A DNA stretch of 64,000 nucleotides from Sphagnum compactum (lineage: Eukaryota > Bryophyta > Sphagnopsida > Sphagnales), in the NCBI GenBank assembly GCA_965153455.1, contig OZ234497.1:18035872-18099871 (forward strand). The letters run 5' to 3'. Of this stretch, positions 12,200 to 26,690 are shown piece by piece (within the stretch, counting starts at the first letter, position 1; the number at the start of each line of letters is the position of its first letter). The notes beneath the pieces were generated by a model that saw nothing but the letters and a program-made list of their open reading frames with translations, was not told the DNA's origin and made no database searches. Position numbers and translations under genes: made by a program.

Positions 12200-13940
12200 A
12201 CTTAAGAGCTCACAAAGAACTCAAGAGCTAATATATATGGTTGGATTGATTTGGTCTCAATAGCTTGATGGCATGCCCAGATCAAAATCTTAAATTGCTA
12301 AATGCTTAGCTCAATTTAACTAAGCTAGAAAAAGATTCTTGAAAGCTTAAACTTTTATTTCTTGTGATTTCTCATTTAAATTATATAAGCCTCTAGAGAA
12401 ATAAATTCCTTATAGGAGTTTTCAGATAAGGATCTATTAGATTATATTACCTTATAGATCAATAAACTTCCAAGACTATTTTGGTCTCTTTTCTCTGCAA
12501 ATCAAATGAGTTTTCTGTGATGATATATTCTTGTGACATGTAATAATAGATTATTGTTTTTAAATTGTCATTAGGAAACTATTTAGTATTGGAACTTGAA
12601 ATGAAATTGTAGCCTTATGTACTGAAATTCTAAACATCTTCTCAGATGATTGTTCAATGTCCACAATGACATGTGAATATCCCTTCGATGTGGTTATGAT
12701 CAAATGTTCCGTGGCTGCTCTTTGATTTTGTTATGAACCTCTGATTCAGGGTCTTCTTAATTTCAAAAAATCAAAGGACCTCTCTGGTTATGTTTTTACG
12801 GTTTTGATTTTTTCGAAATTTTCAGAATCTCAAGAAGCTCTGATTCTCATCTGGTCCTTTAATGTATTTTTAGAATCAAAAGAACCTCTAGTTCTGGGTA
12901 CCATTTCTATGTAGAATTCCTGGACAAGGGTCAAAATTGATTCGTTGATTTTGAAAATAGTTGAGTCTACATATATATATAGCTTACCCATCAATTCCGG
13001 GCTCCAAAGTGTGAGAATCGTCCAGTACTCCTGGTTATGAGTGGTTATGAGCTATGATAGTGTAGATGCCCAGGCATCAGCAACCTTTCAGACTATTAAG
13101 TGCCAATAACAGTCTGTGTTTTTGCATTTTTTGTACTGTTGCAATACCTGCGAGTATCCCTTGACAGATTCAGACAGATTTCGCCTTAATAGAGACCCTT
13201 TTGTACAGGATGATCAAAATTGTAGTCAGTAACAGACTGGTGGTGACAGGCTCCCCAAAATAGGGGGAAGTTTGGCAAATTCTTTTCGCCAGAAATTTGA
13301 GGCCGTGTCTCCATTTGATGATTTTATGCCAAATTTTCCTTTTACTGCAAGCTCATGACAATATCATTGTTGAATGTCTTGGACACTATTTGATTTGAGT
13401 GATTTCTATTTAATGTTTGCATGACGGCTGAGGTACTTGAGCATCTCTTGTTGCAGGACATGAAATTTAGAGACAGAGCTGAACCAAGATCCAAATGGTC
13501 CTGCTGCACAGTGCTTTTTTTTTTCAGTTCCCTGATGGAGGCAGAATGCCGAGCATCCTTAAGCAGATTTTGACTGAAATGGTTACTCTTTCCAGAGAAC
13601 TCATAAATGTGTAGCCAATAGGCATGAATTTGGTGACACTGTCCCTGAAAACCGAGTTTTCAGTCACAATTTGACGAATTCTTGAAAGAATATTCCCTTT
13701 TCATAAAAGGGTATCACCTTTTGACCATTGTTCATCAAAAGAAAAAAAAGACTGGTCCTGCACTCACCAACACACTATCTACTAGATGCCCATTTCTGGA
13801 TATGGATGAACTTCAACTGAGTTAATGCCTGGTTTCACCTCGGTAACCCATTTTATAATTAAATAGGTCTCATATATAGGTTGATAGGTAGAAAAATATG
13901 TGACTACTAGACAAGTACATGTTATACATATAGGTAAGAG
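12200..13940. other. Intergenic, low-complexity AGAACC/GGTTC-type sequence
   Basis: No gene seen. Near 12760-12950 there are AGAATCAAA(A/G)GAACCTC-type phrases like those at 52.5-53.5 kb. The rest is AT-rich unique-looking DNA. Confidence 0.45.
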
Positions 13941-13947
13941 CTATTTT

Positions 13948-14005
13948 TTACTACCTACTTACAAACCAACAACCCACTTCGGGTTTGTGGGTAAGTAGGT
14001 AGTAA
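13948..14005. repeat. Short hairpin with 15-bp perfect stem
   Basis: TTACTACCTACTTAC (13948-13962) pairs with GTAAGTAGGTAGTAA (13991-14005), with partial pairing continuing inwards. It lies beside sequence homologous to the loop of the 11.1-11.5 kb foldback, so it is probably part of a related element. Confidence 0.65.
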
Positions 14006-14224
14006 TAGAAGGCATTGAACTAACCATCATGGTTCGCTACGTAATTGGAACCCAAAAGAAAACTGCTTCCTGATCACTTACCATCCATCCTTCATGGTGT
14101 ACTGGGGGGAGGGTGCTGGTTCACACAGGTCAAAATTTTGTGTAGGGTAGAGACCTGGAATGGGGTTATTCTGGGGTTGAGGCCTGGCTTGAGGCTGTAG
14201 CCAAGTGCGGAACCTGAATTCCCA

Positions 14225-14640
14225 TAACAGAGCCCTTCAAGCTCCTTACCCAACATAAAGAACCAATAGCTTTTTGCTTTTAAAAAGGATGCCAGTCATT
14301 TTATTTGAGAGGAGAAGAAACACCTTCTTCTAGGTGCCATCCTCTGTTTGAGCGGAAATGTTACTGAGGGTAAGGTGCCCTCCACATATACTAGAAAAAT
14401 TATACTGGTTATTTACTCAAAAACTTGGAACAACCTTGTTCAAGGTCCTTACACAGTGTAAAGAACCAGTTGCATTTTGCTTTTAAAATGGACATCTGGG
14501 ACTTTGTGTCCGAGGAGAGGACGCACCTTACATGTAAGGTTCACCTTAGGCACAAGGTGCCATCCTCTATTGAGGCAGAAATTTTATTGAAGGCAACATA
14601 CCCTCCAAATACACTAGAAATTTCTTCTGGGTCTTCTTTA
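14225..14640 (+). repeat. Two tandem units of about 210-230 bp
   Basis: Both units contain a CTTAC(C/A)CA(A/G)(C/T)(A/G)TAAAGAACCA-like start, TTTTGCTTTTAAAA, GGTGCCATCCTCT, a short (A/G)CGGAAAT-like run, and CCCTCCA(C/A)ATA(T/C)ACTAGAAA. Related units occur at 48.0-48.45 kb. Non-coding, although one frame of unit 2 is open by chance. Confidence 0.6.
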
Positions 14641-14659
14641 CACATTCTTGAGTAACCAA

Positions 14660-15900
14660 GCTCGACTATTTCAGGTGCACTTTGACAGCACAATGAAAAC
14701 AGAGTGCACATCAAACCGTGCACCCCAAATAGTTGACCTTTGAATAGTGAGCCTTGTTAGCAGCTTTTGCATACTTGTATCATCATTTGCATTGACCATA
14801 ATGCATTTCTCTTTTCTCCATTTGTAATTTGACTGACAACCTGAGGTAGATAGAGTGGATAGAGTGAATAGAATGTGACTCAGTATTGTACCCTATATCA
14901 TCATTTCCATCCAATGTAATGCACTTTTTATCCTCTTTTTTTTTTGGGCATACCAACATTTTATTTCGCACCATGAGACCCATCCTAGACTGCCAAAAGA
15001 GCAGTCAGGGAAAAAATAGAAAATTTATTGGCCACCATAACAACTATGATACATATGATAATGGGTTGTTTTATTGGATAGACCTTGTGACTCCTAAAGG
15101 TAAATATGGATGTGAATATGTATGTGTATATTTGTATTCTAATTTTAATTTAACATTTTTGGACTAAGCTTAAGCTAACATGCAATGCTTGTCTTGCAGA
15201 AAAGCAGGCAGTGTTGAGTTTGGACTCCTTCCAAAGCACCACCAAAATTGTCAGTTGTCACATCTGGATAGTACCAAACTCATTTAGTTTTCTTTCATGT
15301 AATTTAGTATAAGATATTTTGCCTCTTTGTGTTTGGCAATGGGTAATCACTCCTCAATTATTTATTTTTATTGTTGGGCATTTCCATCACCTATTTTTCA
15401 CTTTTTGTAGGACAAATTATGCATGTGTTCTTTGTTATAGATAAAATTAAAGTCCACATTGTTTGGTAACATGAGAGATATTGTTTGTGTATGAAGTCTA
15501 ACATGTCTATTTCTAAAATGCACTTCAAGCACATGTGAAAGAATATGTGTTCACCAGGGTTTGGACAACCCTTTTTACTTTGGGAGGTTTTACGTCGCTC
15601 ATTTCAAACCTAAATGGAGGTCTGGAATACCGCTATAGAGGCACCACGTGAAAGGTTACTTAAACCCTTTAAAGTTCTTGAGCTAAAAGTGATAGGAGAG
15701 TGAACACATGCTCTATAAAATCATAAGTGTTTCCTGACCAGCCTATCTACCCCAATCATTTTTATATGAGCAAAAATATCAATACATTGCTAATGGTTCT
15801 CTCTTTTCAAATTGTTACATGGACACCTTTTTGTTGCAAATTCAATGATTACTTTGCGAAGAAAAATCACCAAAAATCATCAAAAATCGAAAAAAATCAC
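14660..15900. other. Intergenic, nothing recognised
   Basis: AT-rich DNA with no gene, no domain and no obvious repeat structure beyond short A/T tracts. Confidence 0.45.
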
Positions 15901-15904
15901 TAAA

Positions 15905-16015
15905 AGTATTAAAAATCTCCAGATTTCTAAATTTCATTCAAATGTAGCCAAAAATACAAAGGGATTTTTTTTCCTTTTTATATTTTAATAGCCAAATTGG
16001 CTAATCTGGCTTATG
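15905..16015. repeat. Dispersed MITE-like repeat, copy 2
   Basis: Same order of motifs as copy 1: CCAGATTTCTAA, GTAGCCAAAAAT, a T-rich run, then AATAGCCAAATTGGCTAATC. Confidence 0.5.
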
Positions 16016-16052
16016 GAAGATCACCAGCTCAGCTACATCACAATATTGGGGA

Positions 16053-16084
<32 letters not shown>
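16053..16084. repeat. (AT)n(AC)n compound microsatellite
   Basis: About nine AT units run directly into about seven AC units. Confidence 0.95.
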
Positions 16085-16085
<1 letters not shown>

Positions 16086-16099
16086 TTGCCTTGAGCTCA

Positions 16100-18660
16100 C
16101 CTTTAATATTCATACCTTTTTCTTTTTGGTGTTTTTGTGTCTTTTCAGTTATAGGTTTTCCAATTTAGCTTGGAGGCTTCAATTTGGATGGTTTCATCCA
16201 TGGGCTCAACTACTTGACAAATTTTTTAAAAATTTCTTTGATCTCCAAATGCAACTAAAATATTCCAAATCTTTTTTTCTTGAAAAAGAACCTGCCCCCC
16301 CTGCCCCACCCCCCAAATCCATGCACAAAGCATCAATTAGTGCTCACCAATGTTTCAAATACATTTGTATATCATGCACCAAGGTTTTGATAAATTATTG
16401 ATTTAATAACTTTTTAATGTAACAAATATTTTAAGCATTCTTTTCCATTTGAAAAGAAAAACACTGTGTAGACTTTCAACACCTAATATATAGAAGTGAC
16501 AATTAAGAAGTCCTTGTAACAGAGGAAAGCAGAAGATGCTACTTGTTTAAACACACATCCACATTAGCAAAAGCTAAATGAACCTAGAGCTTTCAGGACT
16601 ACATGGACACGGTTAAGAAAAAAATCATGCATGACCATTGATAATTTAAACATTGGAAGTGAACTTGGAAAATGTGATACAAATTTTTTTCCCCTCTTAA
16701 TTTAGTTCTATATTTAAAGCCTCCAATTGCCCAAGTGCAATGGCATTTCCTTTAAAGTATTTAACAAAATAGGTGGGTTTCTTACCAATAAGGAATCTAT
16801 TTTCTAATTTCAGGCTACTTTTGTGAATTGTAAATGCATTTTTGTGAGTACTTTTCCTTATGGCATTCACATTTATTTCACTTATTTTGAAACATAATTG
16901 GGCTTCAAATTATTTCATTTACTTTCTATATAACAATTCCTTGACTTAATTAAAACACAATTACACCGAAATTGCACCAGGACAAAATAAAATGAGTTGC
17001 TTAATAACATTGAAGTAGATGTTTGAAAAAATTGAAATATCAAATCATTTTCTTTAACACACCTAATAATTCTAGAGCTTGAACTCCACAGCCCATACAT
17101 ATTCTTTTAAGCTAGGTGTACTTTATTAATACCATAGCCCTTTGAACAATTTCAACAAGTGCTGCTGAATAATTAATATATTTAGAAATTTAAGCTTTGG
17201 CATTGGATTTTTGAACTTCTGAAAATTCAAAATAGACAATATTACTAATGAAAGACATGTGTATGGGAGCTTGGCCCCCATAGACTTATGTTTCAAATTC
17301 TAGATTGGATAGAGCTTTAATTATACAAATTTTCAACTTTTAAAAATAAAAAAAATTGTAAATAATTGAATTAATGCTTATGGAATATGGTAAGTGTTTT
17401 ATATACATTTTCTGTGCATAAAAAGTGTCTATTTTTTTGTCCATAAGATACAAGCTATTTCTAGCATTCTCCTTGCCTAAAGGGACGGCCCAACAAATGA
17501 GCTCATAAAAAAGGGGTGACTCAAAATTTCAAAGCTTGGTGGTGCCACAATGTTAAAGTCAGGACAAAGTTTGTTCACCTTGCCTACCAAGGCAAGGATA
17601 TCGTGTTTAGATTCATTATAGAATATAGTAGCTTAAGGGATTTTGGCCCCTAGGTAATAGGTCTATTTTTATATGAGGATTTTTGAAAGATGATATTTTG
17701 GCATGTGTTGAAACTTGAGATCAGTTATAAAGTTATAATATCTTGAAGGATTTTAGTTTCTTTTTAGCGGATTTTCTTAAGATTATATTTTTGCATGGTG
17801 AAATATTTGAGTTTCCATAATTCTTTTTTTGGTTTAAGATACTTTTTTATGTAAATGGCAAGGCCACAGCTTGACACACCCCTTGTTGGGTAATGCCCTA
17901 CTACACATTAGGAACATGAAGGTGATGCAGAAATTAAGTAAAGTGCATGGATTAGGCTTGGAAATTAAGCAGCCAGCAAAAGCAATACTTCCTGGAATAA
18001 GAAACACAACATCCTAAATATGACAAGATTTTAGAATGATTCTATCAGGGTTTTTTTTTCAATTTTGTGAGGTAGATGAGTTGGTGATCATCTACAGGAG
18101 GACTTAGCCAAATTTGATTATTAGAAAAATTTAGGGTTTTTTGCTATGTTTAGGTGACATGCTTGAACTTAATGTCTAAATCTGAGGATTTCAGTTTTTT
18201 TTCCCCCTGAATTATGGCGACTTTGGGTCATTTTGTCTCCAAAAAATCCTTTGAAAGTGTGGCATTGGATTTTCTTTTGTTGCCAAGTGACAAAAGTTCG
18301 CCCAAAGAAAAAGTGTCAGAGTCCATACTTGCCTTTCTTCAGAAGCAAAAACCAAAAACAAAAACAAAAAACACAGGATTCACATGTGATATATATATAT
18401 TCCAGTTAGGAATCTTATCAGGAAGCTTTTCTGTAGCCTGCCTGCAAGCTCATCTGCAACAGTTTTTCAGCACTGGAAACGTGTTTTATGCACTGGGGTG
18501 TTAAGAATAGCTTCAATGTTATCAGTCTTTTGATGGTAGCTCTTGGGCTTGCGTGTTCTGGTTTCTTGTTTCATCATTTCTAGAAACCAGAACAAGCATG
18601 ATTTCATCATTTCTACTTACAGCTTGCATCCCAACTTTCAAGTACCTACTTGTCTTAACA
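16100..18660. other. AT-rich intergenic sequence
   Basis: No supported gene, RNA or element. The sequence is dominated by A/T runs and short open frames without codon bias or family resemblance. Confidence 0.5.
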
Positions 18661-18663
18661 TTG

Positions 18664-19095
18664 TAAGGGCATCTCCACGTGCAGCGGTGAAATGGCTCAT
18701 ACAGAGCACTTTGGACAAAGTATAGGTTTTAAATAGACTGATATTTGGACTTCGAAGAAGAGCAGCTGCCGGTGTTTACTATGTTGCCCTGCAAAAGAAC
18801 ATTAGATGAAGAAAAATCACACCATACCGGTTTGGCTCAGCAAAATGTTTTTGGCACTGCATTTGTGCAATGGATGCTGAGGGTGGCAAAAGTCACGGCA
18901 AAGCCTAACACTTGCTGTTGATTGCCTACATAGTTTGATTGGTCCAGTTGGGTTGCTACTAGTAGTTTCCCACCTTTTTGAAGTCCCAGTTTTAGTTTTA
19001 TGGGTGGGGTTGGAAAAAAAGTAAATAACTAAACTTGGATGTGAGAAATATTTTTGCAGGGTCACATATTGAGCATCACTGGCGAGCATCTCCAC
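18664..19095 (-). mobile_element. MITE-like element with GAGCATC(T/C)CCA-type ends, copy 1
   Basis: The left edge reads GGGCATCTCCACGTGCAG and the right edge, on the minus strand, GAGATGCTCGCCAGTGATGC. The terminal 150 bp of the minus strand matches 27364-27510 closely, including ATATTTCTCACATCCAAG and AAACTAAAACTGGGACT. It has no transposase. The superfamily is not certain. Confidence 0.6.
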
Positions 19096-19099
19096 CCAC

Positions 19100-22000
19100 A
19101 CCCTCTCTGTGGGCCTCTATATGTATTTATCACATCCAACATACAACATTACTTTTTCCCCTATCCCCAACCCTAAATATGAAAAATTGAACATTAGAGA
19201 GTGAGGTACTATTTAAATGTCACCTCATGGGCCAATCATTATGACCAGCCAATGGAAAACAGTTATTTCCTTTTATTAGTCCTCCTGGAGGTCATTGCAT
19301 CCTAATCATATTTACATATACCCAAAGTCAATTTCACATGATTTGAAGGCCTTCTTCATCCAACCTACTGTGTCAATGCTACTAACTGGCTGTTCTGGAA
19401 ATACTCAAAATATGCAGAAGATTCAATGGACTTCAAAAGGGGAGGGGAAAACAAAACTGATATTGATTGGATGCCCTAAATGATAGGGCCAAGTGCCAGC
19501 GTTTAAATAGTCTCTCATTTTGTAGTATCCAATTTTTTGGGTGGCGTCAAATGTCAGGGTTTTGTTTTTCAATTTTGTGATATTAATATTTTTTTGGCAA
19601 GGGACTGTATTTGGCCACAGACTTCCAATAAATGTGCCCTTGCAAGAATGAGTATTGATATAATGAACTCTTCCAATGCAACCACGTTCCATAAGTCCCA
19701 TCTTGTGCTCCACCACCATCTTTTTTGCTCTGGGTTGCAGCTTCCAAAGATGCAAACCTGGCTGCACTCTATGATAGAGAAATCAAAGGTTTTGCTTGAT
19801 GCTTCCATTGTCCATGCTGCAAGCCGTATTTGTGTGACAAAAACTTGGGTACGCAATAGTCAGAACCATGAACATATCCATCAAATGGCAGAGCCTATCT
19901 CTGAATTACCCACTGACTTTGAGTCAAAAGCTACCTAAATTCTTACTGTAACCTACAATAAAAACTTGAGGTCTTTGAGGGGTTAGATCTCTCCAATCTC
20001 TCTCTCTTAAGCCCAGTGGTCTTCCTAGCTCTTCTCAATTATTTCAAATCACATACACTCCAAGAACAACATTAAACTTTAAGAAGAACTCAAGTCTCAA
20101 ATTGCACTTGTGATACAGACCTTTGAGTACAAAGAGGTTGCATAAACCGAAAGATACTCATAACCCCACCCCACAAATTGACAATGCAAAAAAACTAGCA
20201 CACTTCAACTCCCCACAAACTACTTCACAAGTTTGACAAAGAACCACATCCCCCCTTTATGGATACACATTGTAGAATTTGACAAAATGTGACTATTTTT
20301 AGAGTTCCCAAAATTTAAGGTGTTTTTTTGTGATATGCAGCTTAACAACACGACACACACAAGTTGAGAAGATGACAAACTGCTCTTGAGACCCTTAAGA
20401 TCTTCATCATCCCCCTCATCATCAACCTTCAATCCACATCTTAGACTGAATTCATGTCTACAAGAGTACATGACGTAACGGATTACTCAATACCTCCTCA
20501 ACAGCCAGTTTAACCTTTTCTTATTCATCTCCCTATCAAAAACAAAGAAAGAAAAATCCTACTTATCTGCCACCATCCTTCCTACATTCCAAACCAAATG
20601 CAAAGCTCAAAAAAAATCCCAATGTAGGTTCTATCCAAAAACTTTCTGCCTTCCCTTTTTATTTCCCACGCCATAGCCTTTGGAGGTCACCAAAACACCT
20701 CCTCTGTTCCGATCAACCTCCCAACTAGAACTCCACCGATTCCACCTTGTTTGGCAACTCCATCGCCTCACACTCAACTAGTGTCTAGCAACATCCACTC
20801 CATCTCACTCATCCCAAATAAAGAAAACAACACAAAAACATAAAAGCCATAAACACCACCTCATCTCCATCACCCTTTTTCCTTGTCTCCATTGTTGTCA
20901 TCATCTACACCCTGAACCAAAAGCAAGAAAAAACGTTTCTCCTTAAAACCCTAAAAAATTTCCCCATTCACATCCAAACCTTAAAGTTAATTTTTTTTAA
21001 AATTTACACCTTCTCTCCCATCACTTCCTTTGCAAAGAGAGAATCTCATGGATTCAATTTCATAAATTTGAAAAGATTACAACTTTCTAAGAATGGACTT
21101 TACAAAACACACTCTACAAATTCATCTCCGAGTAAATGTCAACAACAAGGTCCTAAATAGTGAGAAGTAATGCTTTCAGTTTTTCACAACATGAATTTGG
21201 ACTACAATCCAATCATTGCAAATTTTGGGACTCCACTTCACAACAACTTGGGGATTACAATCAATTACAAAGTAGAAAAAATCTCATAAAGATAGGGACA
21301 TTTCCCTTATAGATATGAAAGGGAACATGTTGTCCCTAAACAAATCAACAATGACAATAACAATGACCCAAAATCTACATCCTACTTCCATACTTTCACC
21401 AATGAAAATGATTTTATTTCATTTGATTTATTGTTTTCAACACCCAACCTTCTACCACCATCATCCATCAATCCTAACTTTATATCCCTTGATTTATTTA
21501 CATCAACATCTTTTGTTTGATTGCTACCTTCCCCACTTTCAATTTTCTTTCCCTTTATCAGACCTTGCTACATCATTAGCAAGTAGGTCATTCTCCACAT
21601 GGGGCTTTTTTTGGGAGGGTTGCCCCAAGTCTACACCTATTGATCTTTTTCTTGTTGACAAGTTTTACAATTCAAGTTGTTTTGGTAGTAAACCTACATA
21701 AAACAATAGTTGACATTAGTTCATTATTGAATGTGATAAGAATGTGGGAGAGAGTTCTTGAAGCTATTGCTTGAAATTCTTGTGGGTAATAGAATGCAAG
21801 CTTTGGCTACAAGAAAAAAAAACTTTGTGAAAAGCATAAAATGTCAAGGATCATTACACAAATGCCTTATATTTAAGAATGACAAAATATTCTAGTTCGA
21901 CATGAACACATTACATGAGGAAGAAAGGCTCAAATATTGGGTTCAAGAAACTCTACACAAAGATGTATAACAAGACAACACTCACCAGTATTTGCAATAA

Positions 22001-23380
22001 TCTTTGGAAATGTTAAAGTTGACATGGTTGGCAACTTCAAATGAAATTATTTTAGGTTAACATGAATTATCATGTTTTATCTTGCTTAGGCTTGTAAAAC
22101 ATAATCAATGACCTTGTTATGGCAGGTAAATTTTACCCATGAAAGATTCACTTTAACATGAGCTTAAGACTTGACATAGGTTTTTGAAGAATCAACATAC
22201 CCAGACCCCGTGGTCCAGAGTATATGGTGATGAGGGGATACATTACCTCCCCAACACCACCCACAGGATCATGGTAGCAATTGGCATCTCTAATTAGAAT
22301 TGGTCTCCCACAGTAACAGGGTAGGATAAATGGAAATATTAGTGAACTTGCATTATATCAACTAATTGAAGGTCACAAATTTCACATGTGTATCATTGTT
22401 GCACATTCTAGAAACTGGGTTTTGTGGTCCACATAGGATAGGAAAATATTCCTAAATGTGCAATTGTAGGGTCGGCCACCCTAGGGGGTTGCTCCACCAG
22501 TAATCTCTAAATATCTCTGCTTTGCCCACTATCTTTTGTGTTAGTAAATTCCTGAAAGTGTTGAACCAGGAGGTTTGTTAATCAATCCAAAATCAAATGG
22601 CCACTTTGTCACTATGGTGACAAAAAATGAAACACTCCTCATTTCCATTTACACCATCTAGGAAATTCAATGTCATTGGATCAACTTGTCTGATTGGTTA
22701 AGACTAATCAATCACAAAGAAATGGAAACATTGATTTTCCAAAGGGTTACTGATAACTGTAGTTTCAACATCCAAAAAAATCCAAATCATGGAAAACTAT
22801 TGTCTCTCATTTCATGTAAAGGACCCACCAACATTTTCCAAATATGTGGTGTGTTTCATTAATAAAGTTTTGCAGGGTCTTGATGAATTCATAATTAGGC
22901 CAAGGACACTAATATTTATTTAACATGTGGAAAGTAAGAAGAGGAGGCAAGCTTTGTTTGGTTTGAATTCATTGCGTGCACAATCTAATGTGCTATTTAA
23001 TTCAATATAGGTTCTTTGCATCTTTTTGCTCCAAGCTTCAATTGAAATAAGCAGTGCATAGGACCATAATATAGTGACTAAGATAAGGAAGACAAACCAT
23101 AGACACATTGGAAAGTGCACTAGCCAAAAACTTCAACTTTGAACATTACAATTGGTGCATTTCAATGGAGACAAAAAGAGGACCGAACATAGACAAATTG
23201 GAAACCTCACGTCTCTATAATGGGACCTTATTGTATGGATGGATCCATTCTTAGAGCTAGCTTTTCCTTTCCTAGCATTTGGTTGTTCAAATATACATCG
23301 CAATTGCAGATTTCTTGGGCTTGGGCCTAATTGTAATGGATTGAAGAATAGGCCATAGAGGGCCACTTCTGCCAAATAAA
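19100..23380. other. Intergenic, no firm gene
   Basis: Overlapping open frames on both strands at 19.42-19.94 kb look possibly protein-derived (minus strand, with an apparent frame switch), but I could not match them to a family. The stretch 20.0-21.1 kb is C-rich/A-rich low complexity. The part just before the hAT fragment could hold decayed 5' parts of that transposon, but I cannot show it. Confidence 0.4.
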
Positions 23381-23384
23381 AGCA

Positions 23385-23873
23385 TTGCCTAGGCACTATT
23401 GGTACAAAGAACCTAACGAAGGTGCACATGCTGAGTCTTTAGAAGGGCTTTTAACTACTGACCTTTTAATGTTTCCTCAACATTTTATTACTCCTAAGGA
23501 ATGTGCATGTCCTTTGTTAGGGTGGAACACAAATTGTCACAGGTGGCCTAATGCGGCATGGTTAACAAGGCAAATATTAACAATTCATGGGAACCAAATT
23601 GAAACTGAACAAATTTTCAACGTTGTTAGTGTTCTCACAAGTTTGAAAAGATGCCAATTTGGAGCGAAGAACTTAGATTCATTGCTCATGCTTTACAAGA
23701 ATTGGTCGAATGATGCTAGGCTGGAGTGTAATCTAGCAAATGAGAATGTCATTAAGTTTTTTGCAGCTCAAGCAGATTTATTGGAATCTCATGAAGTAAA
23801 ATTGAGTGAGGCTAGGATGTTTGAAAAAGTATGTAGTTTGTGGATTTTATGTACACATTTCAGCCGTAGGTGA
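23385..23873 (+). pseudogene. hAT-family transposase C-terminal fragment (hATC dimerisation region)
   Basis: A 162-residue open frame reads through CPLLGWNTNCHRWPNAAW, LTRQILTIHGNQIETEQIF and VLTSLKRCQFGAKNLDSLL, followed by YKNW. This pattern (Trp-rich lead, L.I...QIE.E.IF, then R...G..NL..L....NW) is the hATC domain of plant hAT-like transposases. There is no ATG at the natural start, and no BED zinc finger or DDE catalytic part could be identified upstream. It is therefore treated as a relic of a class II element, not an active gene. Confidence 0.75.
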
Positions 23874-23879
23874 TGCAAT

Positions 23880-26690
23880 TTTGAAACTTGCCATCTCCTC
23901 TTTGCTTAATTCAAGATTCTAATTTTGATTCATTGAAAATTATGTAATTTTTTTTTTCCCAACATTTTAATACCTTACCTTTCTATATACAACTTTAGTA
24001 TGTCAAGTTATCTTTTGATATACTCATGTTTAAGGTCAGGGTATTTAAAATTTTAAAATTTTCATACCATGAAAATACCCTACCCTATAAAAACATTTCT
24101 TACCAAGGACCCTGCCCATTTAACCACATGCTGCCCTGGACATATATGTACTAGTTTGGTATGTGAAAAACAACATACCATTACAACATTGGTTTGAACC
24201 ATTATTATACATCCCATTTGGCTAAAAATTACTATTTGAATAACAAATTTTTTTCATTTACTCATCAAATGGGATTTAATATAATGTATGTATTTCATTA
24301 CATTTTGGTGGAAACATAGTAAAAGGAGCCACAAATGGTGTGCATAATGTTCAAAAGGTGTACCTTTATATCTTTGAAAAAATGCAAGGGGATAAGAAAA
24401 ATTTGAATTGATAACCTTTTTTAAGAATAAGTTCCATTACTTACAAAATGTTAATGCCCAAAATTGGATGCAAATTAATCATGTTTCAAATGTCCTTAAA
24501 TTGCATCATTAATAACAATCAAAACCTTGTTGTAGATGTAGTCCTTTTTTTAAAAAAAATTCTTTAAATTCATATCAAATGTGCATCATTCCCTTTCAAA
24601 TTTGGAAATGATTTCAATCTTGCTGATTTTTTTTAAAAAATAAGTTAAAATTGGTGAAATTTGTGTTTACAACACATTTTGACATTTCTTAATGCTTTTG
24701 GCCTTGAATACTATAAAATTTGAGGATTTTTTTTAACAAAAGTTATTGATTATCAATAGTATGTATGCATAATACACATGTGATGTAGTCTTAAGATTTC
24801 AATATCTAAAACACAATATAAATTGGGTATGTAAATGAAAATTTTAAAATAATGGACCAATTCCCTTGAATTGTCACATACATTAAATATAATTTTTCAA
24901 AAAGGACTTTGACCTTGACACCCTTGCTCCTTTTAGTGTATGTTTATAACCATTTCTAAGATTTAGCATTAGAAATTGAAGAGTCAACTTGTTGACTGTT
25001 CATTAGCTACTTTAGTAAAAACGTAACAACGAAAGTGGGTTTAAAACCAAGTAGCGATTTTGATTTTATATATAAACTGAGTATCAAGAAGAATTTAAGC
25101 AATTCAAACCCAACTCATGCCAAACTAAAACTTCAAGCTTGGCTTTTTGATCCTTCAGGAGCATTTGCTGATCTAATATTGAGGCTTAATTACCTTTTTG
25201 CTTGAAAATCTTATTAAGTAACAAATAAAAACATTGGGAAATCAAAACAGGAATGGGAATTCAGTTCCATTCTGCTAGAATATTAACCATTCAAAACAGC
25301 ACAAAACAGATTGGAACATTCTAAAATATTATAAGGCATGATAACTAACAATTCATAGATACACTATGAAACCCAGTTTTTTTCATTAAGGGGAAATATA
25401 GCCTTTTAATGTAATTTAGGTTTTGCCATATCTAAACCTGATAGGTTTACAATGTAATCCCATGTGTATGAACACACAAAAACACGTTTCTAAGTTTGCA
25501 AACTGATCCATAAGATTTATTCTTGCGTGAAAAACATGCTACACAGATATCTATCTATGAAGGAAGGTAGTTTGTTTTGTTTTGCTCTGTAGTTATGAGA
25601 TCCACCAAACCAGGATGCTTAGATTGTGTTCTTGGTGTCTTTGGAAAGCTCTCGATGAGGAGTGGTGCATGGGCTTGTTTCCACTAGATCTTGAATATTG
25701 AATGATTTTTTCACTGAAAATTAAATTAAATCATAGCTGAAAATTTTGGAGGAATTGGAACGTGCCTTTGGTGTTGTTGGAAAGATCTTGATAAAAGGAT
25801 TTGGTAAGATTTGGATTCAGAACAGTGAGGGAGATATTGATTTTTAAGTGATTTCTGCTGCTGAAAATTCAAATACATTCTGGAAAAGCAGGTTTTGGAA
25901 GGAAAAATCAGTTGAGAATGTGATAACACTTGAAGGCTTACCATTCAATCCAAGCATGATTTCCTTTCATTTTTGGCTGTTCAAAAAATCAATACATATA
26001 TTGCAAAACAATGTTCACATGTAGAGTTTCCCTATTTTGTAATGGGTTCACACTTGGGTCAACGGCACAGGCCACACTAGTAAAAGTGAAGAAAGCTAGG
26101 TTGTAAGTTATGTAAGGCAGTCATATTTGTATTGGTGAAAAATTGTCAAAATGCAACACAGTTTTCTAACAACAGAATCAAATTGGATTATAAGAAATTG
26201 TTTTTCTGGGAGTGTGTTGTCACATTTATGTGTACTGGGTACAGTTTTAAGAGTTCCTTGAAATAATGTTTCCAGTTAAATCAAAATCTGTGCTCCTCCA
26301 TCAGATAACACTGATTACGTTTCTAAGTCACATTAATTCATTGATGCTCAAATTTAAAAAATGACTTGGACCGCATTTATTTAGAAGTCCCATCATTGAA
26401 GGTACTACATATGGTGAACTCAATAAATTTTGTGCAAGGATGGGTGAATTCAAGTGTAGGACTACAAGTATCTAGTATGTACCATTCAGAAACATTTTAA
26501 TGATGTCCAATTCTTCAGTTTGGAGAAAAGCCCTTTCAACATGGATGTCAGAATTGTGACCAGGAAACTATTTCCTAACAGTCTCAAATATGGATGAATG
26601 GGCCACTTGGATGTATGGATGTGGATATGCCATATATAGCCAGTACAAGGCTTAATACTCATAATGCTTAAAAATCAGGGTCTTTTTTTT
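23880..26690. other. AT-rich intergenic sequence
   Basis: No gene seen. Several poly-T/poly-A runs of 8-10 nt and unique-looking AT-rich DNA. Confidence 0.5.

Noticed and set aside
19423-19938. Transposase (DDE type) on the minus strand
   Set aside because: Frames look partly protein-like (MERGCIGRVHYINTHSC) but I could not place catalytic residues or a family.
20000-21100. Exons in the C/A-rich stretch
   Set aside because: Composition reflects low-complexity CA/CAT-rich sequence; no frame holds and no splice structure is apparent.
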